Below are positions 55,124 through 63,610 of a DNA stretch of 64,000 bases, piece after piece. Location of the stretch: positions 23,570-87,569 of the forward strand of contig JAFLBB010000014.1 in NCBI GenBank assembly GCA_017304135.1, given 5' to 3'. Within the stretch, counting starts at the first letter, position 1; every line of letters starts with the position of its first letter. Made by a program: the position numbers and the translations under genes. Source of the DNA: Acidobacteriota bacterium. GTDB lineage: Bacteria; Acidobacteriota; Terriglobia; Bryobacterales; Bryobacteraceae. A model generated the notes under the pieces. That model did not search any database. It was not told the origin of the DNA and saw only the letters and a program-made list of their open reading frames with translations.

Positions 55124-57106
55124 ATGAACAGCCAGAATCGACCACTTCGTAAGCCGTATTACCTTGCCGGCGCGGCACTCTTCGCCGCGGCCGTGATCTT
55201 CACCAACATCGCCCCTGCCCAACAGGACGATGCCGAACTCCCCCAACACGCCGAATGCGCGCTCTTTACGGAGAAGGGCGCGGCGATGCGCCGCCATGCC
55301 TCGATCGACTCGACGCGCGAGGCCTACAGCCGCTCCGTCCTCACGGCTCAAGTCACCTCGCTGCTCGGCACAGCCAATCGTGTCATTCCGGGGGGAAGCC
55401 GGACCGACATCGCCCAACAGCTTGACCAGCTTGGCCCGATCGACTCGCACATCTTCAAAGCGCTAGCGGAGGCCGGCGTCGCGCCCGCCGCCCGCACCAA
55501 CGACTACGAGTTCATCCGCCGCGCCACGGTTGACCTGACGGGCCGCGTTCCCAAGCCTGACGCCGTCACCACCTTCGTCGCCAACCCCGACCCCGCCAAG
55601 CGCGCCAAGCTCGTCGACGCGCTACTGGCCAGCCCCGAGTTCACCGACAAGTGGACCATGTTCTTCGGCGACCTGTTCCGCAACTCCACGCGCAACACCC
55701 AGGTGGTCCGCTACGCCGAGGGCCGCGACGCCTTCCACGCCTGGATCAAGCAGTCCATTGCGGAGAACAAGTCGTACGACAAAATGGCCACCGAGTTGAT
55801 CGCCTCTGACTCGCCCAACACCTGGGAGCAGGGCGAGGGCAACTGGATCGTCGGCGGGTTCGTCACGGGCAGCCCCCGCGGCGGCCAGGACATTTTCGAC
55901 CAGCAGGCGGCCAATGTCGCCGAGACCTTTCTCGGCAATGCCCACGTCAACTGCGTTCTGTGCCACGATGGCCGCCGCCACCTGGATACTCTCAGCGTCT
56001 GGGGCAAACAGGCGACACGGCTGGAAGGCTACGGCATGGCTGCCTTCTTCGCCAAGACGAACATGACGCGCCGCACCGTCAGCCAGCAGCCGTTGCGATA
56101 TTACTGGACCATCACCGACAACACCCGCCTCCCTGACTATCCCCTCAACACGACCACCGGCAACCGCCCCGAACGCAAGACCATCGGCTCCATCTCCAAC
56201 GTCAAGCCGGCCTATCCCTTCACCGGCGAGCAGCCCGCTTCGGGCGAAGACTACCGCGCCGCGCTGGCCCGCATGCTCGTCAAGGACATCCAGTTTTCGC
56301 GCACCATCGTCAACTACCTCTGGAAAGAGTTCTTCAGCCGCGGCATCGTCGAACCCGTCAATCAGTTTGACCCGATGCGCCTCGACCCCGCCTCACCGCC
56401 GCCCGACGGCTGGACCATCCAGCCCACACATCCCGCCCTGCTCGATGAGTTGGCCCGCGAGTTCATGAACAGCGGCTACAACCTGCGCTGGCTGATGAAG
56501 GCCATTGCCACCTCCGAGGCCTACCAGTTCAGCTCCTCCTACACCGGCACGTGGAAGCCTGAATACGAAAAGCTCTTCGCGCGCAAGCTCGTGCGCCGGC
56601 TGTGGGGCGAAGAAGTCCTCGACTCCATGGTGCAAATCTCCAACCTTCCTAACCGCATGAACCTCGTCCGCGACGACCCCAACCCGCTCCTTTGGGCCAT
56701 GCAACTCCCTGAACCCGTCCTGCCGGGCGGCAACACCGGCTCGTTCCTCGATAGCTTCATGCGCGGCAACCGCGACACCGAAGAGCGCCGCTCGGACGGC
56801 TCGGTCCCCCAAGCGCTCAACCTCATGAACGACACCCTTGTGCTGCAGCGCACCAAGGCCAGCGGCACGGGTGCGGCGGCCAGCTTCGCCCGCCAGTTGC
56901 TCACCAGGCATGCGCAGGCTTCGCAAAACCAGAGCCTCATTTCCGAAATGTTCCTCACCGTGCTCTCGCGCCCGGCCACCGAGGCCGAGATGAATACCGC
57001 CCTCACCGCCCTTGCTTCCGGCGCCACCGCCGCCCAGCGCCAACAGAAAGTGGAGGACCTCCTCTGGGCCCTCTTCAACAAAGTCGACTTCGTCTTCAAC
57101 TACTGA
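55124..57106 (+). CDS. DUF1549/DUF1553 family exported protein, second copy
   Basis: About 660 residues from ATG 55124; signal-like N-terminus (YYLAGAALFAAAVIF). Shorter than the copy at 8.7 kb because the N-terminal PSCyt1 cytochrome domain is missing. DUF1549 is present: ATVDLTGRVPKPDAV, FRNSTRNTQVVRYAEGRDAFHAW, a CVLCHDGRRHLDTLSVWG haem-type motif (Cys277-His281), then DUF1553 with IQFSRTIVNYLWKEFFSRGIVEPV and YNLRWLMKAIATSEAYQ. It is followed 20 bp downstream by a DUF1501 gene, so the pairing seen at 8.7-12.8 kb is repeated. The frame extends to 55061, but the signal fits ATG 55124. Confidence 0.85.
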   Translation: MNSQNRPLRKPYYLAGAALFAAAVIFTNIAPAQQDDAELPQHAECALFTEKGAAMRRHASIDSTREAYSRSVLTAQVTSLLGTANRVIPGGSRTDIAQQLDQLGPIDSHIFKALAEAGVAPAARTNDYEFIRRATVDLTGRVPKPDAVTTFVANPDPAKRAKLVDALLASPEFTDKWTMFFGDLFRNSTRNTQVVRYAEGRDAFHAWIKQSIAENKSYDKMATELIASDSPNTWEQGEGNWIVGGFVTGSPRGGQDIFDQQAANVAETFLGNAHVNCVLCHDGRRHLDTLSVWGKQATRLEGYGMAAFFAKTNMTRRTVSQQPLRYYWTITDNTRLPDYPLNTTTGNRPERKTIGSISNVKPAYPFTGEQPASGEDYRAALARMLVKDIQFSRTIVNYLWKEFFSRGIVEPVNQFDPMRLDPASPPPDGWTIQPTHPALLDELAREFMNSGYNLRWLMKAIATSEAYQFSSSYTGTWKPEYEKLFARKLVRRLWGEEVLDSMVQISNLPNRMNLVRDDPNPLLWAMQLPEPVLPGGNTGSFLDSFMRGNRDTEERRSDGSVPQALNLMNDTLVLQRTKASGTGAAASFARQLLTRHAQASQNQSLISEMFLTVLSRPATEAEMNTALTALASGATAAQRQQKVEDLLWALFNKVDFVFNY

Positions 57107-57126
57107 CCGCCCGGGGAGATTCCACC

Positions 57127-58518
57127 ATGAACAGCCAGCAATTCGGCCGCTTCCTCTCGCGCCACCCGCACTCGCACCGGTTCTTCTTCGAGCGTCCCCA
57201 CATCTCGCGCCGCGATCTCTTCCAGTGGCTCGGCGCGGGCGTCACGGGCTCCGTGCTCGCCTCCACGGCGCACGCCAGCGAGGTTATCTCCACCGCCGGC
57301 GTGCAGCCCATCAACAAGGCGAAGAACGTCATCTTCATCCTCTGCTCCGGCGCCATGAGCCACGTCGATACCTTCGACTTCAAGATGACGCCGGACACCC
57401 CGGCCGAGTTGATGAAGCCCGAGACGATCAACGGCATCGCCTGGCCCTCCGGCATCATGCCCAAGCTCGGCCAGTCACTGGGCGACGTCGCCATTGTCCG
57501 CTCTGTGCGCAGTTGGGCACTCCAGCACAACCTCGGCCAGGTGTGGGCGCAGATCGGCCGCAACCCCACAGCCGCCCTCGGCGACATCGCCCCCAACACG
57601 GGCTCCATCGTCGCCATTGAGAAGGAGAAGGAGCGCACGACGGCGCACATCTTCCCCACATTCCTTGGCCTCAACGCGGGCGACATGGTCGGCTCCGGCT
57701 ACCTCAGCTCCGTCTACGCGCCACTGAAGATTTCGCCGTCCACCAACGGCCTGCCCGACACCAGCAACTCCGACGGCCAGACGCGCTTTGAGAGCAAGTA
57801 CGCTCTCATGAAGTCCCTCGATGCGCCGCTTCGCGCCGCCTCGCCCACCAACACCGCCTTCTCTGACTACGGCGCCTTCTACGAAGCCGGCAAGGCGATG
57901 ATGTTCAACAACACCGTCAACGAGGCGTTCCGCTTTACCACCGACGAAGCCGCGCTCTATGGGGCCTCAGGATTCGGCAACGCCTGTCTGGTCGCCTTCA
58001 AAGTGCTCCGCGCCAACGCCGGCACGCGCTACGTGCAGATCCACTTCGGCGGCTGGGACCACCACCAGGACATCTACGCCACCGTCGCCGGCCGCCTTCC
58101 CGCGCTCACCAAACAGCTCGACGACGGCCTCTCGCGCCTGCTGGCCGATCTCAATTCCGCCGGCCTGCTCGACTCGACCCTCATCGTCCTGATGAGCGAG
58201 TTCGGCCGCACCGTGGGCGCGATCACGGCGCAGGACGGGCGCGACCACTTCCTGCAGCAGTTCGCCGTGTTCGCCGGGGCGGGCATCAAGGGCGGCCGCG
58301 CCCTTGGCTCCACCACTGCCGACGGCTCGGCCACCGCCACCCACGCCTGGGCCCAGGCGCGCGATGTCCGCCCCGAGGACATCGAAGCCACCATCTACTC
58401 CGCCATGGGCATCGATTGGACCACGGTCCGCTACGACGACCCCTTCGGCCGCGGCTTCGAGTACGTTCCGTACGCCAAGGAAGGCCTCTACGGGCCGCTG
58501 CACGAACTCTGGGCCTAG
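57127..58518 (+). CDS. DUF1501 family secreted protein, second copy
   Basis: 463 residues. Tat signal: HISRRDLFQWLGAGVTGSVLAS. Motifs parallel the copy at 11.4 kb: ILCSGAMSHVDTFDFKM near the start, HFGGWDHHQDIYAT (the family's metal-type His/Asp cluster), LIVLMSEFGRTVG and DGRDHFLQQFAVFAGAGIKGG. The two copies are not close in sequence and so probably serve different substrates or partners. It is probably exported folded, with the upstream DUF1549/DUF1553 protein as partner. Confidence 0.87.
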   Translation: MNSQQFGRFLSRHPHSHRFFFERPHISRRDLFQWLGAGVTGSVLASTAHASEVISTAGVQPINKAKNVIFILCSGAMSHVDTFDFKMTPDTPAELMKPETINGIAWPSGIMPKLGQSLGDVAIVRSVRSWALQHNLGQVWAQIGRNPTAALGDIAPNTGSIVAIEKEKERTTAHIFPTFLGLNAGDMVGSGYLSSVYAPLKISPSTNGLPDTSNSDGQTRFESKYALMKSLDAPLRAASPTNTAFSDYGAFYEAGKAMMFNNTVNEAFRFTTDEAALYGASGFGNACLVAFKVLRANAGTRYVQIHFGGWDHHQDIYATVAGRLPALTKQLDDGLSRLLADLNSAGLLDSTLIVLMSEFGRTVGAITAQDGRDHFLQQFAVFAGAGIKGGRALGSTTADGSATATHAWAQARDVRPEDIEATIYSAMGIDWTTVRYDDPFGRGFEYVPYAKEGLYGPLHELWA

Positions 58519-58569
58519 CTGGCCCACTCCCGCACCCGGCTGGGGGCCGGCTTCCTGTGCTAAGACCGC

Positions 58570-58596
58570 GTTAAGCAGGTCAAGCCTGGGTTAAGC
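58570..58596. promoter_or_regulatory. Direct GTTAAGC repeats upstream of the dioxygenase gene
   Basis: GTTAAGC occurs at 58570-58576 and 58590-58596, exactly 20 bp (two helical turns) apart, in the 126-bp gap between the DUF1501 and dioxygenase genes. A protein binding one face of the helix could use them. No known consensus is matched. Confidence 0.3.
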
Positions 58597-58644
58597 TTGG
58601 CCCCCTTGCGCAACGGGCGCGTCTCGGGCGGCATCTTGCCTCCC

Positions 58645-60312
58645 ATGACGCAACAACAGCCAGCCAAGTCATCGCCCCCCGCCACCACACGCCGCGTGGC
58701 CCTGGGAAAACTCCTTGCCGTCGGCGGCGCGGTGTTCATCCCCGCCTGGAACGAGACCATTGAGGCCGCCGATTCCATTACGTGCGTGCCCACCACGCCC
58801 ACCGTCACTGAAGGCCCCTACTGGGTGGACGAGAAGTTGTTCCGCTCCGACATCCGCACCGACCCCTCCAACGGCAGCGTCCGCCAGGGCGTGCTGCTCA
58901 AGGTTGTCATCAATGTGCAGAATCTCTCTTCGTCCGGCTGCACGCCGCTGGCGGGCGCCTACGTCGACATCTGGCATTGCGACGCCAAGGGGATCTACTC
59001 CGACGAGCCCACCTACAACCCTGGCGGCGGCACCGGCTCGGTGAACACCGTCGGCCAGAAGTTTCTCCGCGGCTACCAGATCAGCGACGAGAACGGGCGC
59101 GTCGAATTCACCAGCGTTTACCCTGGCTGGTACACGGGACGCACCATTCACATCCACCTGCGCGTGCGCACCTACAATGGCTCGACGGTGCTCTCCAACT
59201 TCGTCTCGCAGATCTTCTTCAGCGAGGAGATCAATGACCTCGTGATGGCCCAGTCCGCCTACACACGCACCTCGGCCCGCAACACCACCAACGCCAACGA
59301 CAACATTTACCGCGTCACCAACCAGGAACGCATGATGTCCACCACCACCGGTTCGGTGAGCGAAGGCTACACCTCCGCCATCACCGTCGGCGCCGCGTTC
59401 CAAACCCCCACCACCAGCGCCCCGGCCATCTCCAACGGCGGCGTGGTGAACGCCGTCAGCGGGGCGTCTTCTATTGCAGCCGGATCGTGGGTGAGCATCT
59501 ACGGATCGAACCTTGCCGCTGCCGCGCGCGCGCTGCAGGCATCCGATCTTTCCGGCAACTCGCTGCCCACCTCGCTCGGCGGCACAAGCGTTCAGATCAA
59601 CGGAAAGGCGGCTTTTCTCCAATACGTGAGCCCGACGCAAATCAATGTCCTGGCCCCGGACGACGCCTCCGTGGGTTCAGTCAACGTCACCGTTGCCAAT
59701 GCGAACGGTACATCGAACGCCGCCACGGCCAACCTGCAAGCCTTCTCACCCGCGCTCTCGGTGCTCTCTGGCTACGTGCGCGCTCTTCGCGCAGCCGACT
59801 CCGCAATCGTCAACGGCACCGGCACGGCCGAGACCGGTTACAAGGTAACCGCCGCCGTCGGCCCTGGCGAAGTGATCTCGCTCTTCGGCACCGGTTTCGG
59901 ACCCACCAGTTCCTCCATAGCCGCCGGGCAGAACTTCAACGGGGCGTATCCCACCAACAACCCGGTCACCGTCTCCATCGGCGGTCAGCCCGCCACTGTG
60001 CTCTGGGCCGGGCTGATCGGCCCCGGCCTCTACCAGATCAACGTCACCGTCCCGGCTTCGCTGAGTGACGGCGACCACTCCGTGATCGCCACGGTGGGCA
60101 GTGTCAGTTCGTCCTCGTCAGCCGTGGTGAAGGTGCTCGCCAGCGCCAAACTGGCGTCCTTCTTCCACCGCGGCCGGAGCGTGGTCGCCGCCGCCCGCCG
60201 TGGCCCGGCGAAGCTCCCCACCCGGCACTTTGCCTGGATGCAGCACGTGCTGCACTCCACGCAAACCGGAGCCTTCGAAGTGCCAACCGGCTGCCTCGTT
60301 CAGCTTGCCTGA
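58645..60312 (+). CDS. Intradiol ring-cleavage dioxygenase fused to a TIGR03437 C-terminal domain, exported
   Basis: About 555 residues from ATG 58645 (the frame is open from 58597). The Tat-like N-terminus is TTRRVALGKLLAVGGAVFIP. The dioxygenase domain (about 40-225) has TVTEGPYWVDEKLFR, AYVDIWHCDAKGIYSDE with the first iron-ligand Tyr, and VYPGWYTGRTIHIHLRVR with the Tyr and two His ligands. The TIGR03437 domain (about 260-500) has GGVVNAVSGASSIAAGSWVSIYG, LQYVSPTQINVLAPDD, GEVISLFGTGFGPT and GLYQINVTVP. It then continues about 50 residues as a basic tail ending TGCLVQLA, unusual because this domain normally ends the protein. Enzyme and surface domain together suggest an extracellular aromatic-ring dioxygenase. 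Confidence 0.85.
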   Translation: MTQQQPAKSSPPATTRRVALGKLLAVGGAVFIPAWNETIEAADSITCVPTTPTVTEGPYWVDEKLFRSDIRTDPSNGSVRQGVLLKVVINVQNLSSSGCTPLAGAYVDIWHCDAKGIYSDEPTYNPGGGTGSVNTVGQKFLRGYQISDENGRVEFTSVYPGWYTGRTIHIHLRVRTYNGSTVLSNFVSQIFFSEEINDLVMAQSAYTRTSARNTTNANDNIYRVTNQERMMSTTTGSVSEGYTSAITVGAAFQTPTTSAPAISNGGVVNAVSGASSIAAGSWVSIYGSNLAAAARALQASDLSGNSLPTSLGGTSVQINGKAAFLQYVSPTQINVLAPDDASVGSVNVTVANANGTSNAATANLQAFSPALSVLSGYVRALRAADSAIVNGTGTAETGYKVTAAVGPGEVISLFGTGFGPTSSSIAAGQNFNGAYPTNNPVTVSIGGQPATVLWAGLIGPGLYQINVTVPASLSDGDHSVIATVGSVSSSSSAVVKVLASAKLASFFHRGRSVVAAARRGPAKLPTRHFAWMQHVLHSTQTGAFEVPTGCLVQLA

Positions 60313-61601
60313 GTAGGGCTGGTGGGGGCGTCCCCCTCCTGAGACGCCCCCACCAGTTCCCGGATCTCGTCGTTGCAGTCGAATGCGCACTCCTCACGAT
60401 ACGCGTCTGGCAGCGTGCCGCTCTCGATCATCCGGCGCACTGCACGTCCGCGGCACACGCTGCACGGACCATTTTCATAGATCGCCTGGCGCATCTCCGT
60501 GGCGCCTTCCGCCGCGGGATGGCGCTCCCAGAGGTCTTCCAGGCCCATGCCTAAGGAATGGACGACCTCCTCGTCCTCCTCATCGAGGAACCACCGCAAA
60601 GCCATCGCATGGTCCCCCGATTGGAAGCTCTCCAGCAGCAGATCAATCGCCAGTCCTCGGTGAACGGACCTCGTCCTCATCAGCTCCATCGCCAATTTGC
60701 GGACTCTGTCATCGGCGACGTGAGCCAGCGCGACGATCGCCGCGCGCGCCGTATCCTCACGCCAAGCCAACTCCAACAGTGGCGCCGGGTCCAGAGGGAA
60801 CGCCCGCCGCGTGAAGAGGTACAGGTGTTTCAGTTGGCTCGCCGCATCAGCGGCCGCCATCAGCCCCGCAGAGGCCTGCAGTAGGTTCTCTTCGCTGGTC
60901 TTCCTTCCCCAGCTCATCAGGTGGCCGCGGTTCAGCGTGCTCATCCGCGTCTGGAGATCCCCATACGCCAGCACCTCCACGTCCTTCCACCGTTCGGTCG
61001 AGCTGTCCAGTTCCCAATCGAACTTGGGCAATTCCCGGAGAAAAGCCGCGATGTGCGGATTCGAAGCCGCCGCCACGTTCAGTGCATCCAGGCAGACCTG
61101 TTTGCCCAGCTTTCCGTAGGCATGCCGAACCACCCAGCCAAGTTCGGCCGCATTCGAATCTCTCGTCAGCGCCTCGCCCACCTTCCCAGCCACGAAGAGC
61201 AACCCGTCGACGCCATCCAGATCCACAAACCCGTAGGCGACCTGGTCACACCATGTATGCCAGGGCTGGAAATGCCGGTACAGAGCCTCCCGCGCGCCGG
61301 GGTAGCCATCCTCGGCAAGAAACGTCGCCAGGCGAAACCGCTGCACTCCGTCGGTGTCGTCCCCGGCATCGGCCAGGGAGGGCAGTATAGCGTCGCAGTA
61401 GAAGTCACGGTCAGGCAGCTTGGAAATGATCTCGTAGATGAAAGGCGCGCGCGTGCCCTCCGTCTGGACGTCATACGCGTAGCAATGCAGGCAGGCATCC
61501 AGGATGATCTCCCGTAACTCCTCTGAGTAGTGCGAACCCACATGCAGCGCCGCCCGCCCCAGCCCCAGTTGCAGCGCGTGCTCGAACTCATCCCTGGTCA
61601 T
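60300..61601 (-). CDS. HEAT-like repeat protein of unknown function
   Basis: 433 residues from ATG 61601, which overlaps the stop of the VOC gene (ATGA). It is helical with HEAT/TPR-like units, e.g. REALYRHFQPWHTWCDQ, LDALNVAAASNPHIAAFLREL and RAAIVALAHVADDRVRKLAMELM. Near the C-terminus is a Cys cluster (CSVCRGRAV, then ECAFDCND) that could bind a metal. No signal peptide is present. I do not recognise a named family. Its 3' end overlaps the dioxygenase gene by 13 bp and contains a perfect 14-bp hairpin (60319-60356) described separately. Confidence 0.6.
   Translation of the reverse strand: MTRDEFEHALQLGLGRAALHVGSHYSEELREIILDACLHCYAYDVQTEGTRAPFIYEIISKLPDRDFYCDAILPSLADAGDDTDGVQRFRLATFLAEDGYPGAREALYRHFQPWHTWCDQVAYGFVDLDGVDGLLFVAGKVGEALTRDSNAAELGWVVRHAYGKLGKQVCLDALNVAAASNPHIAAFLRELPKFDWELDSSTERWKDVEVLAYGDLQTRMSTLNRGHLMSWGRKTSEENLLQASAGLMAAADAASQLKHLYLFTRRAFPLDPAPLLELAWREDTARAAIVALAHVADDRVRKLAMELMRTRSVHRGLAIDLLLESFQSGDHAMALRWFLDEEDEEVVHSLGMGLEDLWERHPAAEGATEMRQAIYENGPCSVCRGRAVRRMIESGTLPDAYREECAFDCNDEIRELVGASQEGDAPTSPTQAS
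60319..60356. terminator. Perfect 14-bp inverted repeat between convergent gene ends
   Basis: CTGGTGGGGGCGTC (60319-60332) and GACGCCCCCACCAG (60343-60356) pair perfectly around a 10-nt loop, 6 bp after the dioxygenase stop and within the last codons of the minus gene. No T-run follows on either strand. It could work as a bidirectional transcription block between convergent genes. Confidence 0.5.
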
Positions 61602-62308
61602 CGGCACTCCACCACCACCTCCAGCCCATCCGGACTCACCGCCCGCCGCACCTCGCCACCCGTGAATGTCACGCCTAACAGCCGCGCCGTCCCCACGCCC
61701 GCCGCCGCCGCGCCGCGCGACTGCCACACGTTCACGGCCACATGATGGTGGTATCCGCCCGTCGCCAGAAACACCGCGCCAGGGTATTCGCACGTCACAT
61801 CAAATCCGAGCCCTCTGTAGAACTCACGCGACTCCTCCAACGCCGACACTCGCAGATGCACATGCCCCAACCGGACGGCACGGGCGTCCCAAGCCATCTG
61901 CGGCTCGCGCAGCAACCCGGCCATATCCATCGCCTCGGTCGCCATCGCCACTCGCCCATCCTGCCAGCGCCACTCCTCGCGCGGCCGGTCGCAGTAAAGC
62001 TCAATGCCATGCCCGTCCGGGTCTTCCAGGTAGACCGCTTCGCTCACCCAATGGTCCGACGCGCCCTGTAGCGGATAACCGTGCTCGATCAACCGCCGCA
62101 CCGCCACGGCCAGCGCCGCCCGCCCCGGCAGCAAGATCGCCATGTGAAACAGTCCCGGCGCCCGAGCCACGCTCCGCGCCGCCCCTGGCTCCTCAATCAG
62201 TTCAAGAAACTGGGGCGACTCCAGGCCCAACACCTCGCTATAGAACCGCCGCGACCGTGCCAGCGAGGCGACCGTCAAGCGAATCGACGCGGGCTCAATC
62301 AACGGCAT
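61598..62308 (-). CDS. VOC superfamily ring-cleavage/glyoxalase-like dioxygenase
   Basis: 236 residues from ATG 62308, chosen for GGAG 8 bp upstream; ATG 62335 is an alternative. Two VOC modules are seen: IRLTVASLARSRRFYSEVLGLE with HMAILLPGRAAL and VYLEDPDGHGIELYCDRP, then VRLGHVHLRVSALEESREFYRGLGF with GYHHHVAVNVW and a final GLEVVVE strand. The His residues and the Glu of the strand-end motifs are the metal-ligand positions of extradiol dioxygenases, here closest to a catechol-2,3-dioxygenase (CatE) pattern. It is first in a two-gene operon with the HEAT-like gene. Confidence 0.82.
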   Translation of the reverse strand: MPLIEPASIRLTVASLARSRRFYSEVLGLESPQFLELIEEPGAARSVARAPGLFHMAILLPGRAALAVAVRRLIEHGYPLQGASDHWVSEAVYLEDPDGHGIELYCDRPREEWRWQDGRVAMATEAMDMAGLLREPQMAWDARAVRLGHVHLRVSALEESREFYRGLGFDVTCEYPGAVFLATGGYHHHVAVNVWQSRGAAAAGVGTARLLGVTFTGGEVRRAVSPDGLEVVVECR

Positions 62309-62364
62309 GGCGCTCTCCGGCGCACGTGCTCCCATGCCCCATAGGGTACGATGATCGACAACGG

Positions 62365-63597
62365 ATGGACTTTGACTCGCTCATTGGCCGCCTTGCCCTC
62401 GGCGCGGGACTCGGCCTGCTCGTCGGCCTGCAACGGGAGCGCGAATCCCGCCTTGCCGGCCTGCGCACGTTCTCGCTGATCACCCTGTTCGGCTTCCTCT
62501 GCGGACTGCTCTCGGCCACCCTCGGCGGCTGGCCGTTCGGCCTCGGCGTGGTCGCCATCGCGATTCTCCTCACGGCCGGCAACTATTTTGCCCGCGCCGA
62601 AGCCGAGTCCGACCCCGGCATCACCACCGAAGTAGCCGCCCTGATGATGTTCGGCGTTGGCGCCTACCTCGCCGTGGGCGACACCACCATCGCCGTCGCC
62701 CTGGGCGCCACCGTGGCCGCCCTGCTGGCCTTCAAAGTCGAGATCCACACCGTGGCCCAGCGGCTCACCGAGCGCGACGTGAAGGCGATCATGCAGTTCG
62801 CGCTGCTCTCGCTGGTCATCCTGCCCGCGCTGCCTGACCGCGCCTTCGGCCCCTACAACGTCGTCAATCCGCGCCAGGTCTGGTGGATGGTGGTGCTCAT
62901 CGTCGGCGTCGGGCTCTCCGGCTACGTGGCGCACAAGTTCGTAACCGCGAGCGCCGGCGTGGCCATGAACGGCCTGCTCGGCGGGGCGGTTTCCTCCACC
63001 GCCACCACGGCCAGCTACGCCCGCAACGTGGCGACCGGGGCCGCGCTGCCCACCACCGCCGCCGCCGTCATCCTCATCGCCTCCGCCGTCGCCGTTGTGC
63101 GCATCCTGCTCGAACTTGCCGTCACTTCGCCCGCGTTGCTCTGGGCCGCGCTGCCGGGCGTGGCCATCCAGCTCGTGCCGCTGCTCGCCGGCGCGCTCTA
63201 CTTCCTACGAAGCAATGGACAATCCTCGCCCTACCGCGTACTCGCCAACCCTTCCCAACTCGGTAGCGCCCTGTTTTTTGCCGGACTCTACGCGGGTGCG
63301 CTGCTCGCCACCGCCGCCGTCAACGAACACCTCGGCTCCGGCGCACTGTTCTGGCTCGCGATCGTGAGTGGCCTCACCGATGTCGACGCCATCACCCTAT
63401 CGAGCGCCCGCCTTGTCTCCACCGGCGTCATCGGCACCACCCACGGCGGCCACATCGTCGTCACCGCCGCCGCCGCCAACCTTGTGGGCAAAGCCGCCTT
63501 CGCCGCGCTGCTCGGCAATCGCGAACTCGTTAGGCGCATTGCCGTCCCGTTCGCCTTCAGCGCCGCCGCCGCGGCCGGGGTCGTCTGGTTGCTTTGA
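62365..63597 (+). CDS. MgtC/DUF4010 family membrane protein
   Basis: 410 residues from ATG 62365; the frame is open upstream but overlaps the VOC gene. The N-terminal MgtC/SapB part is LGAGLGLLVGLQRERESRLAGLRTFSLITLFG with a GNYF helix. The C-terminal DUF4010 part is SVQFALLSLVILPALP-like, then GLLGGAVSSTATTASYARN, VNEHLGSGALFWLAIVSGLTDVDAITLSSARL and AANLVGKAAFAAL. Ten or more hydrophobic segments are seen. The family is reported in Mg-related stress; a function for DUF4010 fusions is not established. Confidence 0.85.
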   Translation: MDFDSLIGRLALGAGLGLLVGLQRERESRLAGLRTFSLITLFGFLCGLLSATLGGWPFGLGVVAIAILLTAGNYFARAEAESDPGITTEVAALMMFGVGAYLAVGDTTIAVALGATVAALLAFKVEIHTVAQRLTERDVKAIMQFALLSLVILPALPDRAFGPYNVVNPRQVWWMVVLIVGVGLSGYVAHKFVTASAGVAMNGLLGGAVSSTATTASYARNVATGAALPTTAAAVILIASAVAVVRILLELAVTSPALLWAALPGVAIQLVPLLAGALYFLRSNGQSSPYRVLANPSQLGSALFFAGLYAGALLATAAVNEHLGSGALFWLAIVSGLTDVDAITLSSARLVSTGVIGTTHGGHIVVTAAAANLVGKAAFAALLGNRELVRRIAVPFAFSAAAAAGVVWLL

Positions 63598-63610
63598 GGT
63601 CCGGCGTCTG

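Noticed and set aside
61666..62364. Upstream extension of the MgtC/DUF4010 reading frame
   Set aside because: It lies antisense to the VOC gene and is Pro/Arg-rich; the membrane protein begins at ATG 62365.
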